A stretch of 64,000 nucleotides of DNA from NCBI RefSeq assembly GCF_030418295.1, contig NZ_JAUHQA010000001.1, positions 806,001-870,000 of the forward strand, given 5' to 3'. Within the stretch, counting starts at the first letter, position 1; every line of letters begins with the position of its first letter. This document shows positions 17,222 to 25,207 of this stretch, one piece after another. Made by a program: the position numbers and the translations under genes. Origin of the DNA: Demequina muriae. Its GTDB lineage: Bacteria; Actinomycetota; Actinomycetes; Actinomycetales; Demequinaceae. The notes beneath the pieces are model-generated. The model was not told the origin of the DNA and made no database searches. It saw only the letters and a list, made by a program, of their open reading frames with translations.

Positions 17222-18586
17222 CTAGAGGTCCAGCCGCTCCAGCATGTCCGTCACCAGCGCCGCGACCGCGGAGCGCTCCGAGCGCTCGAGCGTGACGTGC
17301 GCGAAGAGGTCGTGACCCTTGAGCGCCTCGATCACCGCCGCGATGCCGTCGTGGCGGCCCACGCGCAGGTTGTCGCGCTGGGCGACGTCGTGGGTGAGGA
17401 TCACGCGCGAGTCCTGGCCGATGCGGCTGAGCATCGTAAGCAGCACGTTGCGCTCGAGCGACTGCGCCTCATCGACGATCACGAACGCGTCATGCAGGCT
17501 GCGCCCGCGGATGTGCGTGAGCGGCAGCACCTCGAGCATGCCGCGGGCCATGACCTCCTCGACCACCTCGGAGCTGACGATCGCCCCCAGGGTGTCGAAC
17601 ACCGCCTGCGCCCAGGGGTTCATCTTCTCGGCCTCGGAGCCGGGCAGGTAGCCGAGCTCCTGGCCGCCCACCGCGAACAGGGGGCGGAACACCATGATCT
17701 TCTTGTGCTGGCGTCGCTCCATCACGGCCTCGAGACCGGCGCACAGGGCGAGCGCGCTCTTGCCGGTGCCGGCCCGGCCACCCATGGACACGATGCCCAC
17801 CGTCTCGTCGAGCAGCAGATCGATCGCGATGCGCTGCTCGGCGCTGCGGCCGTGGAGGCCGAACACCTCCTGGTCGCCCCGCACCACCCGGATCGCGCCG
17901 TCGTTCGTGACCCGACCCAGCGCTCCTCCGCGTCCGGAGTGGATCACCAGGCCCGTGTGCACGGGCAGGGTCGCAACGTCCTCGCCGCAGTCCTCCGCCG
18001 ACGGGGCCGCGAGCGTCGAGTCGTCGTACAGGGTCGACATCTGCTCGTCCGTCAGCTGGATCTCGCGCATCCCGGTCCAGCCCGAGTCGACGGCCAGCTC
18101 GGCCTTGTACTCCTCGGCCTCGATGCCGAGCGCCGACGCCTTCACGCGCATCGGCAGGTCCTTGGAGACCACGACGACGGCATGGCCCTCGGCCTTGAGG
18201 TTGGCCGCCACGGCCAGGATGCGGGTGTCGTTGTCGCCCAGGCGGAAGCCGCTCGGCAGCACGTTCTGGTCACTGTGGTTGAGCTCGACGCGGACGGTGC
18301 CGCCCACCTCGTTCGCGGCAACCGGCTGGTCGAGCTTGCCGTGCACGATGCGCAGGTCGTCGAGCATCCGCAGCGCCGAGCGGGCGAAGTAGCCCAGCTC
18401 AGGGTGGTGACGCTTGGCCTCCAGCTCGGTGATCACCACCACTGGCAGCACCACCGCGTGCTCCGCGAACCGCTTGAGGGCCCGTGGATCCGACAGCAGC
18501 ACCGAGGTGTCCAGCACGAACGTGCGGAGCTCGGTGGCCGTGGTCGCGTTGATGGAGGGGGTGGTGTCAGGCTGAGTGATGGTCAC
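17222..18586 (-). CDS. PIN-PhoH family ATPase/RNA-processing protein
   Basis: 454 aa. An N-terminal PIN nuclease-like domain ([15 protein letters not shown] at residues 22-36, with later conserved acidic residues [10 protein letters not shown] and [11 protein letters not shown]) is joined to a PhoH P-loop ATPase. Walker A is [10 protein letters not shown] and Walker [11 protein letters not shown]. This PhoH2/YlaK architecture is known to have RNA-unwinding and RNase activity in mycobacteria. The start is GTG at 18586 with GGGAG upstream. Transcribed alone, ending at the 17159 terminator. Confidence 0.9.
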   Translation of the reverse strand: MTITQPDTTPSINATTATELRTFVLDTSVLLSDPRALKRFAEHAVVLPVVVITELEAKRHHPELGYFARSALRMLDDLRIVHGKLDQPVAANEVGGTVRVELNHSDQNVLPSGFRLGDNDTRILAVAANLKAEGHAVVVVSKDLPMRVKASALGIEAEEYKAELAVDSGWTGMREIQLTDEQMSTLYDDSTLAAPSAEDCGEDVATLPVHTGLVIHSGRGGALGRVTNDGAIRVVRGDQEVFGLHGRSAEQRIAIDLLLDETVGIVSMGGRAGTGKSALALCAGLEAVMERRQHKKIMVFRPLFAVGGQELGYLPGSEAEKMNPWAQAVFDTLGAIVSSEVVEEVMARGMLEVLPLTHIRGRSLHDAFVIVDEAQSLERNVLLTMLSRIGQDSRVILTHDVAQRDNLRVGRHDGIAAVIEALKGHDLFAHVTLERSERSAVAALVTDMLERLDL

Positions 18587-18773
18587 AGGTGCTCCCCGCG
18601 TCTCAAGCCGCAGGGCGCTCGATACGCCCCTTGGCGTTCGATTCAGGCCGGAACCGGGTCGGTTCGGCGCGTTGCTCTTCCCACGTTGCTGACGCTACGC
18701 CCGGCCACGCGGGGCGGGGAGCGACACGCCGCGTGTCACATATCCGTCATCTTGGGGAGGGCCGACGCTCGAT

Positions 18774-19538
18774 CTAGCGCCCGTGGCGCCGCTCGCGCTG
18801 GGAGAACGCACGCAGGGCACGCAGGAAGTCCACGCGGCGGAAGTCCGGCCAGTACGCGTCGCAGAAGTAGAACTCCGAGTGGGCGGACTGCCACATGAGG
18901 AAGCCGGACAACCGCTGTTCGCCAGAGGTGCGGATCACGAGGTCCGGGTCCGGCTGACCCTTCGTGTAGAGGTGCTCCGCGATGTGCTCGACCGCGAACG
19001 ACTCCGCGACCTCCTCGAGCGAGTGGCCCGCATCGACGCCGGCTCGCAGGATCGACCGCACCGCGTCGGCGATCTCGTGCCTGCCGCCGTACCCCACGGC
19101 GACGTTGACGTGGAGCCCGTCGGCATCGGCCGTGCGCTCGACCGCCGCGGCGATGCGCCGGGCGGCGTCGTCGGGGAGCATGTCGGTCGACCCCACGTGC
19201 TGGAGCCGCCACCGGCCGTCATCGGCGAGGCGCTCGACCGTGCAGCAGATGATCTCGAGGAGGGCGTTCAGCTCGTCCGATTCGCGTGCGAGATTGTCGG
19301 TCGAGAGCATCCACAGCGTGACGACCTCGACGCCCGCGTCCTCCGACCACCCGAGCACCTCGGTGATCTTGTCCGCGCCGCGCTGGTGTCCGTGCGCGGT
19401 GGGTGCGCCGGACTGCCGCGCCCAGCGGCGGTTGCCGTCCAGGATGACGCCGATGTGCCGCGGCGGGTTGCCCTGCTCGCGGAGGGTGCGAGACAGCTGA
19501 CGTTCGTACGGCCCATAGAGCAGGCTGCGCAGGCCCAT
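18774..19538 (-). CDS. uppS: Isoprenyl transferase (cis-prenyl diphosphate synthase)
   Basis: 254 aa. Condenses isopentenyl diphosphate onto an allylic primer to give the cis-polyprenyl diphosphate used for cell-wall lipid carriers. The catalytic Asp is in HIGVILDGNRRWAR (residues 28-41). The other family motifs are TLWMLSTDNLAR, VGYGGRHEIADAVR, PDPDLVIRTSGEQRLSGFL and the EFYFCDAYWPDF block. Actinobacteria often carry two such enzymes (short and long chain); which one this is cannot be told. ATG at 19538 with GGAGG upstream. Divergent from the hemolysin III gene. Confidence 0.92.
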   Translation of the reverse strand: MGLRSLLYGPYERQLSRTLREQGNPPRHIGVILDGNRRWARQSGAPTAHGHQRGADKITEVLGWSEDAGVEVVTLWMLSTDNLARESDELNALLEIICCTVERLADDGRWRLQHVGSTDMLPDDAARRIAAAVERTADADGLHVNVAVGYGGRHEIADAVRSILRAGVDAGHSLEEVAESFAVEHIAEHLYTKGQPDPDLVIRTSGEQRLSGFLMWQSAHSEFYFCDAYWPDFRRVDFLRALRAFSQRERRHGR

Positions 19539-19601
19539 CCGTCTCCTCCCAGTGGGGACACCATCTGCGCATACGCTACTCGCCTCGCGAGGGAAAGCCG
19601 T

Positions 19602-19621
19602 AACCTACGGTATCGTAGGTT
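19602..19621 (+). promoter_or_regulatory. Palindromic operator at the hemolysin III promoter
   Basis: AACCTACGGTATCGTAGGTT is an 8-bp perfect inverted repeat around GTAT, ending one base before the ATG at 19623. TATCGT at 19611-19616 sits where a -10 box of a leaderless transcript would be, so a bound dimer would block transcription. Similar ACCTACGG-type palindromes are, from memory, found before lipid-related genes in actinobacteria. Confidence 0.6.
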
Positions 19622-19622
19622 C

Positions 19623-20282
19623 ATGTCTGAAAACCTGCCCGTGCCGGGCAAACCGCTCCTGAGAGGGTGGCTGCATGTTGGGGCCGCTCCGATCGTGCTC
19701 ATCGCAGGCCTGGCGCTCGTGGTGTTCGCTCCCACGCTCGCGGGACGCGCTTCGACCGCCATCTTCACGCTGACAGCCGTCATGATGTTCGGCACGTCGG
19801 CCGTGTACCACCGCGGCGACTGGTCGCCCCGCGCGCTGGCGGTGCTGCGACGCATGGACCACGCCAACATCTTCCTGATCATCGCGGGCACCTACACGCC
19901 GCTGACGGTGATGCTGCTCGAGGGAAACACCCGCACCTTGGTCCTGGTGCTCGTGTGGTCGGGAGCGATCGTGGGGACGCTGTTGCGCGTGTTCTGGCTG
20001 GGAGCACCCCGCTGGGCGTACGTGCCTCTCTACCTTGCGCTCGGCTGGGTGGCGGTGGGGTTCATCGGCCCGTTCTACTCTGCAGGCGGCGCGACCGTGG
20101 TCGGCCTGATCATCGCCGGCGGCGTCGCATACACGGCAGGCGCGGTGATCTACGGCACCAAGTGGCCGCGCGGGTCGACACGGTACTTCGGCTTCCACGA
20201 GATCTTCCACGCGCTCACGATCGCCGGTTTCACCTGCACCTACATCGCCGTAGCCCTGGTGATCTTCACCGTCTCGCAGTAG
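19623..20282 (+). CDS. Hemolysin III / PAQR-like membrane protein
   Basis: 219 aa with seven hydrophobic segments. The family's conserved residues appear as SAVYHRGDWSP, RRMDHANIFLIIAGTYTPL and FGFHEIFHALTIAGF (the His/Asp set that binds zinc in PAQR-like proteins). The hemolysin name is historical; in bacteria these proteins are linked to membrane lipid homeostasis, and toxin activity should not be assumed. The ATG at 19623 has no ribosome site and is probably leaderless. Control by the adjacent palindrome is likely. Confidence 0.85.
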   Translation: MSENLPVPGKPLLRGWLHVGAAPIVLIAGLALVVFAPTLAGRASTAIFTLTAVMMFGTSAVYHRGDWSPRALAVLRRMDHANIFLIIAGTYTPLTVMLLEGNTRTLVLVLVWSGAIVGTLLRVFWLGAPRWAYVPLYLALGWVAVGFIGPFYSAGGATVVGLIIAGGVAYTAGAVIYGTKWPRGSTRYFGFHEIFHALTIAGFTCTYIAVALVIFTVSQ

Positions 20283-20328
20283 CGGCCGTCTCTCAGCAGC
20301 GCCGATGCGGGGGGCGGTCGTCGCCCGG

Positions 20329-20517
20329 CTACCGCGGGGCGCGGGGCCCCATGGGCAGGAGCACGAGGAACAGTGCGCCGAAGGGGCCGAGGAACAACGT
20401 GAGAAAGAACCACGCAAGGCCCGAGCGACCGCGAGTCCGGGCCAGTCCGCCCGCGAGCAGCGCCATGGTGAACCACAGCCCGCCGATGGCGGTCGAATCT
20501 GCGGAATCCTGAATCAT
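20329..20517 (-). CDS. Small membrane protein, unknown
   Basis: 62 aa with two hydrophobic stretches (GGLWFTMALLAGGLA and GLAWFFLTLFLGPFGALFLVLLP) joined by a basic loop (RTRGRSG). The ATG at 20517 is preceded by GGGGGGA. It sits 31 bp downstream of the next small membrane protein gene on the same strand. I do not recognise a function. Confidence 0.55.
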   Translation of the reverse strand: MIQDSADSTAIGGLWFTMALLAGGLARTRGRSGLAWFFLTLFLGPFGALFLVLLPMGPRAPR

Positions 20518-20548
20518 GTTCCCCCCAGAACACTCGAGCGGCGAGCGC

Positions 20549-20758
20549 TCAGTCGCGCTCGCCCGTGTCAGCGTCATCCGGGCGTGGCGGCTCGTCAGCT
20601 CGGCGCTCCACGCGAGAGTCGCCCTCGGGAGGGTGCGTCCGCACCTTGCGCAGGTGCTTGCTGAGCGACCGGAACAGCAGGACCGCGGCCAGCACCATGG
20701 TGAAGGTCGCGATGAATGCCAGCAGTCCGGGTCCGCCGGTGAAGTCCGCCACGTCCAC
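20549..20758 (-). CDS. Small membrane protein, conserved actinobacterial type
   Basis: 69 aa. One transmembrane segment (GLLAFIATFTMVLAAVLLFRSL) is followed by a basic stretch LSKHLRKVRTH and an acidic, arginine-rich tail. Starts at GTG 20758, with GAGAGGGAG upstream. Short proteins with the pattern GPGLLxFxxTFxLxxAxxLLFRSLxKHLRKVR are common next to DUF4307/greA in actinobacteria, from memory. No function known. Confidence 0.65.
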   Translation of the reverse strand: MDVADFTGGPGLLAFIATFTMVLAAVLLFRSLSKHLRKVRTHPPEGDSRVERRADEPPRPDDADTGERD

Positions 20759-20790
20759 TCCCTCTCGTCAGTGAACTATCCTGCCTCATC

Positions 20791-21189
20791 ATGAGCACTC
20801 CCATGGCCGAGACCCGCGATGACGACGGCGGCGGCGCGCGCCCGCGGCTCTCACGGGGGCGATGGGCGCTCGTCGTCGTGGGCCTCGTGGTTCTCACTGG
20901 AATCACCGCCTGGTTCGCATGGGGCGTCTCCTCCCAGCCCGCACGCTGGCAGGACGTGGGATTCGAGGTGATCTCACCCACCGAGGCGGAGGTCACCTTC
21001 GACGTGTTCCTCTATGCCGACGAGCCGGTCACCTGCTACGTGCACGCGATGAACGTGCAGTACGCCGAGGTGGGCGTCGCCGAGGTCGCGGTGGATCCCG
21101 CCGACGGGGACGAGCAGCGCTTCACGCTCGCCGTCCCCACGGTCGAGGAGGCCAACACTGCACTCGTTCGCGGGTGCGCGCCCCAGTAG
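20791..21189 (+). CDS. DUF4307 membrane-anchored protein
   Basis: 132 aa. A polar cytoplasmic N-terminus (residues 1-25), one transmembrane helix (WALVVVGLVVLTGITAWFAW) and an extracytoplasmic beta-rich domain with two cysteines (VTCYVHAMN and RGCAPQ) that could form a disulfide. DUF4307 proteins sit upstream of greA and mca in many actinobacteria. TATCCT ten bases upstream may be the -10 of a near-leaderless transcript. Function unknown. Confidence 0.8.
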   Translation: MSTPMAETRDDDGGGARPRLSRGRWALVVVGLVVLTGITAWFAWGVSSQPARWQDVGFEVISPTEAEVTFDVFLYADEPVTCYVHAMNVQYAEVGVAEVAVDPADGDEQRFTLAVPTVEEANTALVRGCAPQ

Positions 21190-21222
21190 TCGATCACGAG
21201 TCGCACCTGACATACGGGGGAT

Positions 21223-21251
21223 TTCACCCGTGGTCGGCTGCTTGGTAGGCT
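21223..21251 (+). promoter_or_regulatory. Promoter of greA
   Basis: TTCACC (21223-21228), a 17-bp spacer and TAGGCT (21246-21251) form a SigA-like promoter, 29 bp before the GTG of greA, with AAGGAGG between them. Confidence 0.6.
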
Positions 21252-21279
21252 GACACATTCTGTCCACAAGGAGGCACCC

Positions 21280-21762
21280 GTGACTGAGACGACCGGCACC
21301 TGGCTCACCCAGGAGGCATACGACCGCCTGCAGACCGAGTACGACCACCTCGTGACCGAAGGCCGCTCGGCCATCGCCAAGGAGATCGACGAGCGCCGCC
21401 AAGAGGGCGACCTCAAGGAGAACGGCGGTTACCACGCGGCACGCGAAGAGCAGGCGAAGCAGGAGGCTCGCATCGAGCAGCTCCGCCACATCCTGCAGAC
21501 CGCGACCGTCGGCGAGTCCTCCACCGCCGCCGAGGTCTCGTCCGGCACGGTCGTGACCGCCGAGGTCGGCGGGAACGAGATGAAGTTCCTCGTGGGCTCG
21601 CGAGAGGTCGCAGGCGGCACGGACATTCAGGTCTTCAGCGCGCAGTCGCCGCTGGGTGAGTCGCTGATGGGCCTGGCGCCCGGCGACGAGACCACGTACC
21701 AGGCCCCCAACGGCAACGAGATCGCCGTCAAGGTCATCGCCGTGGAGCCCTTCTCGGGCTAG
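21280..21762 (+). CDS. greA: Transcription elongation factor GreA
   Basis: 160 aa. Binds the RNA polymerase secondary channel and stimulates cleavage of backtracked RNA. The N-terminal coiled coil includes the acidic tip region EGDLKENGGYHAAREEQ (residues ~46-62). The C-terminal FKBP-like domain contains the GSxE/LG-type strand order (SPLGESLMGLAPGDETTYQAPNG). The GTG at 21280 has a strong AAGGAGG site. Own promoter, standing alone before the convergent rlmC. Confidence 0.95.
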   Translation: MTETTGTWLTQEAYDRLQTEYDHLVTEGRSAIAKEIDERRQEGDLKENGGYHAAREEQAKQEARIEQLRHILQTATVGESSTAAEVSSGTVVTAEVGGNEMKFLVGSREVAGGTDIQVFSAQSPLGESLMGLAPGDETTYQAPNGNEIAVKVIAVEPFSG

Positions 21763-21845
21763 CCCGGCCTGCCCCCTCCCCCGCCTTAGCGCGCTGTCGG
21801 GCGGTGAGTGTCGGTCTCAGGGCCGACGTGAATCGTGGTGGGCAC

Positions 21846-23045
21846 TCAGCGCCGCTGGAGCACCACTGCCGCCTCGCCGTGGGTCGTGTGCGGGAACATG
21901 TCGAACAGGCGCGCCTCGCGCGCGGTGAGCGACGGCATCCATGCCATGTCGCGCGCGAGCGTGTCAGGGTTGCAGCTCGAGTAAATCACGGTGGATGCGC
22001 CGGACCCGTCGAGCCAGCGTGAGAGTTCCTCACCCAAGCCCCGCCTCGGGGGGTTGACCACGATCGCCTGGGCCGCATCGGCCTGCCGCACGGCCCACGC
22101 GACGGCATCGTCGGTCACGAACGAGACCTGTTCCATCGCCGAGTCTCCGCCCGCGAGGCGGTCGTCCCGCGTGCGCCGCGCCGAGGCCACGGCCTGTGCG
22201 CTGGTCTCCACCCCCGTGACCGGCCGGCCGGGAGCCGCGCCGTGGAGGGCGAAGCCACCCACACCGCAGTAGAGGTCCCACAGACTCGCAGGCGCTGCCT
22301 CGTCGATCCAGGTCGAGGCCTGCCGGTACAGCGACGCGGCGACGTCGGTGTTGGTCTGGAAGAAGCTCTGCGGGCGCAGGTGGAGGTCGACCCCGTTGAC
22401 GGTCATCGTGAGCGTCTCCCGATCGGTGAGCACCGTCTCCGTGTCGCCCTCGAGGATCGCCTTGTGCTCTGCCTGCACGTTCACCGAGGCCACCGTGAGT
22501 CGCGGCAGCTGCTCCATGAGCCACGGCAGGTGTTTGCGGATGCGTGCCAGCGCCTCGGTCGAGCGCAGCACCCAACGCACCATCAGGTCGCCATTCGGCG
22601 CAAGGGTCACGAGCACATGCTTGAGCTCGCCGCGCCGATGCGGCACTGAGTACGGCTCGAGTCGAGCGAGCGTCACGAAGGTCGCGAGGTGCGGGAAGGC
22701 TGCGGCGAGCCCGGCTGGGTAGAGCGGGCACTCACGAAGGTCTTGACCCTCGCCCTGCGCATCGAGGATGCCGATCGTCGGGGCGTCGATCGTGCCCGCG
22801 ACGACCATCTTCGCCTTGGTGCGAAATTCCGTCGGACGGCTCGCGACGCTCGGCAGCCACGTCAGTCCCGGCGCCAGCGGCTCGAGCAATGCGGCGACCC
22901 GTGCCTGCTTGTGGGCGAGCTGCTGCGGGTACGGAGTCTCGATGATGGTGCACGACCCGCACCGCCCCGAGTCGTAGTACTCGCAGAACAGCGATCCGTC
23001 CTCGAGCACCGTCCCATGACGGGATCCGCCACGGAACGTGGGCAT
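21846..23045 (-). CDS. rlmC: 23S rRNA (uracil-C5)-methyltransferase, RlmC type
   Basis: 399 aa. Methylates C5 of a uridine in 23S rRNA (U747 in E. coli) with SAM. The N-terminal iron-sulfur cysteines are C21, C29 and C32 (FCEYYDSGRCGSC), with the fourth in LRECPLY. The methyltransferase part has the QTNTDVAASLYR block, SAM motif LWDLYCGVGGFALH, NPPRRG and the catalytic Cys in YSSCNPDTLARD. There is no N-terminal TRAM domain, which favours RlmC over RlmD. ATG at 23045, only two bases after the AI-2E-type gene, so the two are co-transcribed. Confidence 0.88.
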   Translation of the reverse strand: MPTFRGGSRHGTVLEDGSLFCEYYDSGRCGSCTIIETPYPQQLAHKQARVAALLEPLAPGLTWLPSVASRPTEFRTKAKMVVAGTIDAPTIGILDAQGEGQDLRECPLYPAGLAAAFPHLATFVTLARLEPYSVPHRRGELKHVLVTLAPNGDLMVRWVLRSTEALARIRKHLPWLMEQLPRLTVASVNVQAEHKAILEGDTETVLTDRETLTMTVNGVDLHLRPQSFFQTNTDVAASLYRQASTWIDEAAPASLWDLYCGVGGFALHGAAPGRPVTGVETSAQAVASARRTRDDRLAGGDSAMEQVSFVTDDAVAWAVRQADAAQAIVVNPPRRGLGEELSRWLDGSGASTVIYSSCNPDTLARDMAWMPSLTAREARLFDMFPHTTHGEAAVVLQRR

Positions 23046-23047
23046 GG

Positions 23048-24394
23048 TCAGCGCTCGGGCGAGTCGGACCCTCGCGTGGGGATCTGCTCGCTGTGAGGCT
23101 CGACCTCTGACGTTCCCCGCTCGCGAGGGGCGGCGCTGTCCGGCGCAGCACCATCGGCGGCGGCATCGCGACTCACGTGCAGCTCTCCGGTGCGGGAGAT
23201 CGCGCCACGAGCACGGCGGACCGCGTCCTTCGAACGCTCCGCGAGGACGGGGATCTGCGAGGTGATGGGGGGTCTGTCATCGTCGGAGAAGTCGGCGTCG
23301 CGTCGCAGCCCGCGCTTGAAGGCGTAGAGGGTGGCGACCACAGGCACGGCGATGACCGCGCCGATGAGGCCAAGCGTGAGCGTGCCGGCCGAGATGGTGA
23401 GCAGCACCGCGAGCGGGTGGATGGAGGCCGCCTTGCCGAACAGCCACGGGTAGAGAACGTTGCCCTCGATCTGCTGGACGATGAGCACGGCGGCGAGCAT
23501 CAGCAGCGCCGTGGTCCACCCGCCATCGACCAGCGCGACCAGAGCGGCGATGACGCCGGAGAGGGTCGCACCGATCAGCGGGATGAACGAGAACAGGAAC
23601 ACGAGAATCGCGATGGGAAGCGCGAGAGGCACGCCCAGGATCCACGCGGCAGCACCGATCCCCACCGCGTCGATGAACGCGACGAACACGGTGGTCTGCG
23701 TGTACCGGCGAAGCGTGATCCACGAGTGCAGACCAGCCTTCTCGACACGGTCGACGGCCTCATCGGGGACCAGGCCCGCGGTCCAGTGCCAGATCTGGCG
23801 TCCGTCGCGCATGAAGAAGAACAGCGCCACCAGGGCGATCACGATGCCGGCGAACACCGTGCCGATCGCAGAGCCCACGGACAGGGCACCCGAGGCGAGC
23901 CCCTGGGCGTTGTCCTCGAAGAAGGACTGCAGGTTGCCCACGACCTCGTCGACCTGGGTCTGGTCGAGGCTGATGGGCCCGGTCACGAGCCAGTCGACGA
24001 ACGTGTCGAAGCCCTCGACCGTGGCATCGCGGAGATCGTCGTACTCGGACATGAACGCAGCGGAGGCGACCGTCCCCAGCCCCGCCACGATCAGAATCAG
24101 GATCACGATCGCGATCAGCGAGCCGAGCGCCCTCGGGAACTTGATCTTCTCCATGAGGGTGACCAGGCGCTCGAGCGGCGCGGCGATGATGAGCGCGATC
24201 ACGAGCGGCACGAACAGCGCGGTCAGGCTGGTGAACGCCCAGATGCCGGCGATGAGGATGATGCCGACGACGACGATGCGCCAGGCCCACGCGCCGGCGA
24301 CGCGCAGCGACAGCGGCACCTTGTCCAGCACCGAGGCCTCGCTCGTGTAGAGCACGCTCGACTTCGGTCGCTTCTCGGGCGGGTTCTCAGGCAT
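23048..24394 (-). CDS. AI-2E family membrane transporter/permease
   Basis: 448 aa with about eight membrane segments in the usual AI-2E (PF01594) order: three N-terminal helices, a long soluble stretch with a PISLDQTQVDEVVGNLQSFF helix, then a C-terminal bundle including FLFSFIPLIGATLSGVIAALVAL, VLIVQQIEGNVLYPWLFGK and IHPLAVLLTISAGTLTLGLIG. The last ~90 residues are a charged cytoplasmic tail. Family members transport diverse substrates, including Na+/H+ exchange; autoinducer-2 export cannot be assumed. ATG at 24394, upstream partner of rlmC. Confidence 0.85.
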   Translation of the reverse strand: MPENPPEKRPKSSVLYTSEASVLDKVPLSLRVAGAWAWRIVVVGIILIAGIWAFTSLTALFVPLVIALIIAAPLERLVTLMEKIKFPRALGSLIAIVILILIVAGLGTVASAAFMSEYDDLRDATVEGFDTFVDWLVTGPISLDQTQVDEVVGNLQSFFEDNAQGLASGALSVGSAIGTVFAGIVIALVALFFFMRDGRQIWHWTAGLVPDEAVDRVEKAGLHSWITLRRYTQTTVFVAFIDAVGIGAAAWILGVPLALPIAILVFLFSFIPLIGATLSGVIAALVALVDGGWTTALLMLAAVLIVQQIEGNVLYPWLFGKAASIHPLAVLLTISAGTLTLGLIGAVIAVPVVATLYAFKRGLRRDADFSDDDRPPITSQIPVLAERSKDAVRRARGAISRTGELHVSRDAAADGAAPDSAAPRERGTSEVEPHSEQIPTRGSDSPER

Positions 24395-24476
24395 GATGCG
24401 AGCCTAGCCTGGGTGTCGGACGCACACGGAACATGCAGGTGTCGGCCAGCGTTCTCTGCTCGGAGAGGAGCCACCA

Positions 24477-25127
24477 ATGTTTGGACACACCAAGACCAGC
24501 ATGATCACTAAGGACGAGGCGCTGCCCGGCCGCGACGAGCCCATCGAGGTGACGAACCGACACGTCGTGCTCGACACCCCGCTCACGGGTCCGTGGCCGG
24601 AGGGCCACGAGGTGATCTACGTCGCGATGGGTTGCTTCTGGGGCACCGAGCGCGTGTTCTGGCAGATGCCGGGCGTGTACTCGACTGCCGCGGGGTACAT
24701 GGGAGGCTGGACGCCGAACCCCACGTACGACGAGACCTGCACGGCCCGCACCGGCCACGCCGAGGCGGTGCAAGTGGTCTACGACCCGACCGCCGTCACC
24801 CTCGACGAGCTGTTCGCCGCGTTCTGGGAGAACCACGACCCGACGACGCTGAACCGCCAGGGCAACGACGTGGGGACTCAGTACCGCAGCGCGATCTTCG
24901 CCACGACGGATGCGCAGCTCGCGGCCGCCGAGGCCTCGCGCGATCGGTACGCGGCGCTCCTGCGGGACAAGGGCTACGGCGAGGTGACCACGCAGATCGC
25001 TCGCGACACGCAGGCGGGCGACGGCGTCTTCTACTACGCGGAGGACTACCACCAGGGCTATCTACACAAGAACCCGGGCGGCTACTGCAACCACGGTTTC
25101 TGCCAGGTGGGCTACTCCCCCGCCTGA
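24477..25127 (+). CDS. msrA: Peptide methionine-S-sulfoxide reductase MsrA
   Basis: 216 aa. Repairs methionine-(S)-sulfoxide in proteins. The catalytic Cys is in the MGCFWGTERVFW motif near residue 52. Other signatures are GYMGGWTPNPTYDETCTARTGHAEAVQVVYDP, ENHDPTTLNRQGNDVGTQYRSAIF, and a C-terminal GGYCNHGFCQVGY with the resolving cysteines. It has the ~40-residue N-terminal extension seen in larger bacterial MsrA. ATG at 24477 with GGAG upstream. Single gene ending at the 25145 terminator. Confidence 0.95.
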   Translation: MFGHTKTSMITKDEALPGRDEPIEVTNRHVVLDTPLTGPWPEGHEVIYVAMGCFWGTERVFWQMPGVYSTAAGYMGGWTPNPTYDETCTARTGHAEAVQVVYDPTAVTLDELFAAFWENHDPTTLNRQGNDVGTQYRSAIFATTDAQLAAAEASRDRYAALLRDKGYGEVTTQIARDTQAGDGVFYYAEDYHQGYLHKNPGGYCNHGFCQVGYSPA

Positions 25128-25144
25128 CCCCCAGCGAACGGCAA

Positions 25145-25179
25145 GCGGCCGATGCGCGGGTGACCCGCGCATTGGCCGC
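25145..25179. terminator. Bidirectional terminator with octamer arms
   Basis: 17-bp arms (25145-25161 and 25163-25179, one G-T mismatch) with almost no loop lie between convergent msrA and the esterase gene. The left arm holds GGCCGATGCG; the right arm has a decayed copy (GCATTGGCC). Confidence 0.8.
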
Positions 25180-25207
25180 ATGGCTTGTCCGAACTCGCCT
25201 CGAGGGC

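Noticed and set aside
18732-18746. Short GACACG/CGTGTC palindrome upstream of uppS end as a fourth hairpin element
   Set aside because: It shares only the inner motif, lacks the outer arms, and could arise by chance at this GC content.
19623-20282. Hemolysin III as a toxin or virulence gene
   Set aside because: The name is historical; the sequence is a PAQR-like integral membrane protein with lipid-homeostasis relatives.
23048-24394. Autoinducer-2 exporter and quorum sensing
   Set aside because: Only the family name suggests it; no luxS or lsr-type genes are present, and family members have other substrates.
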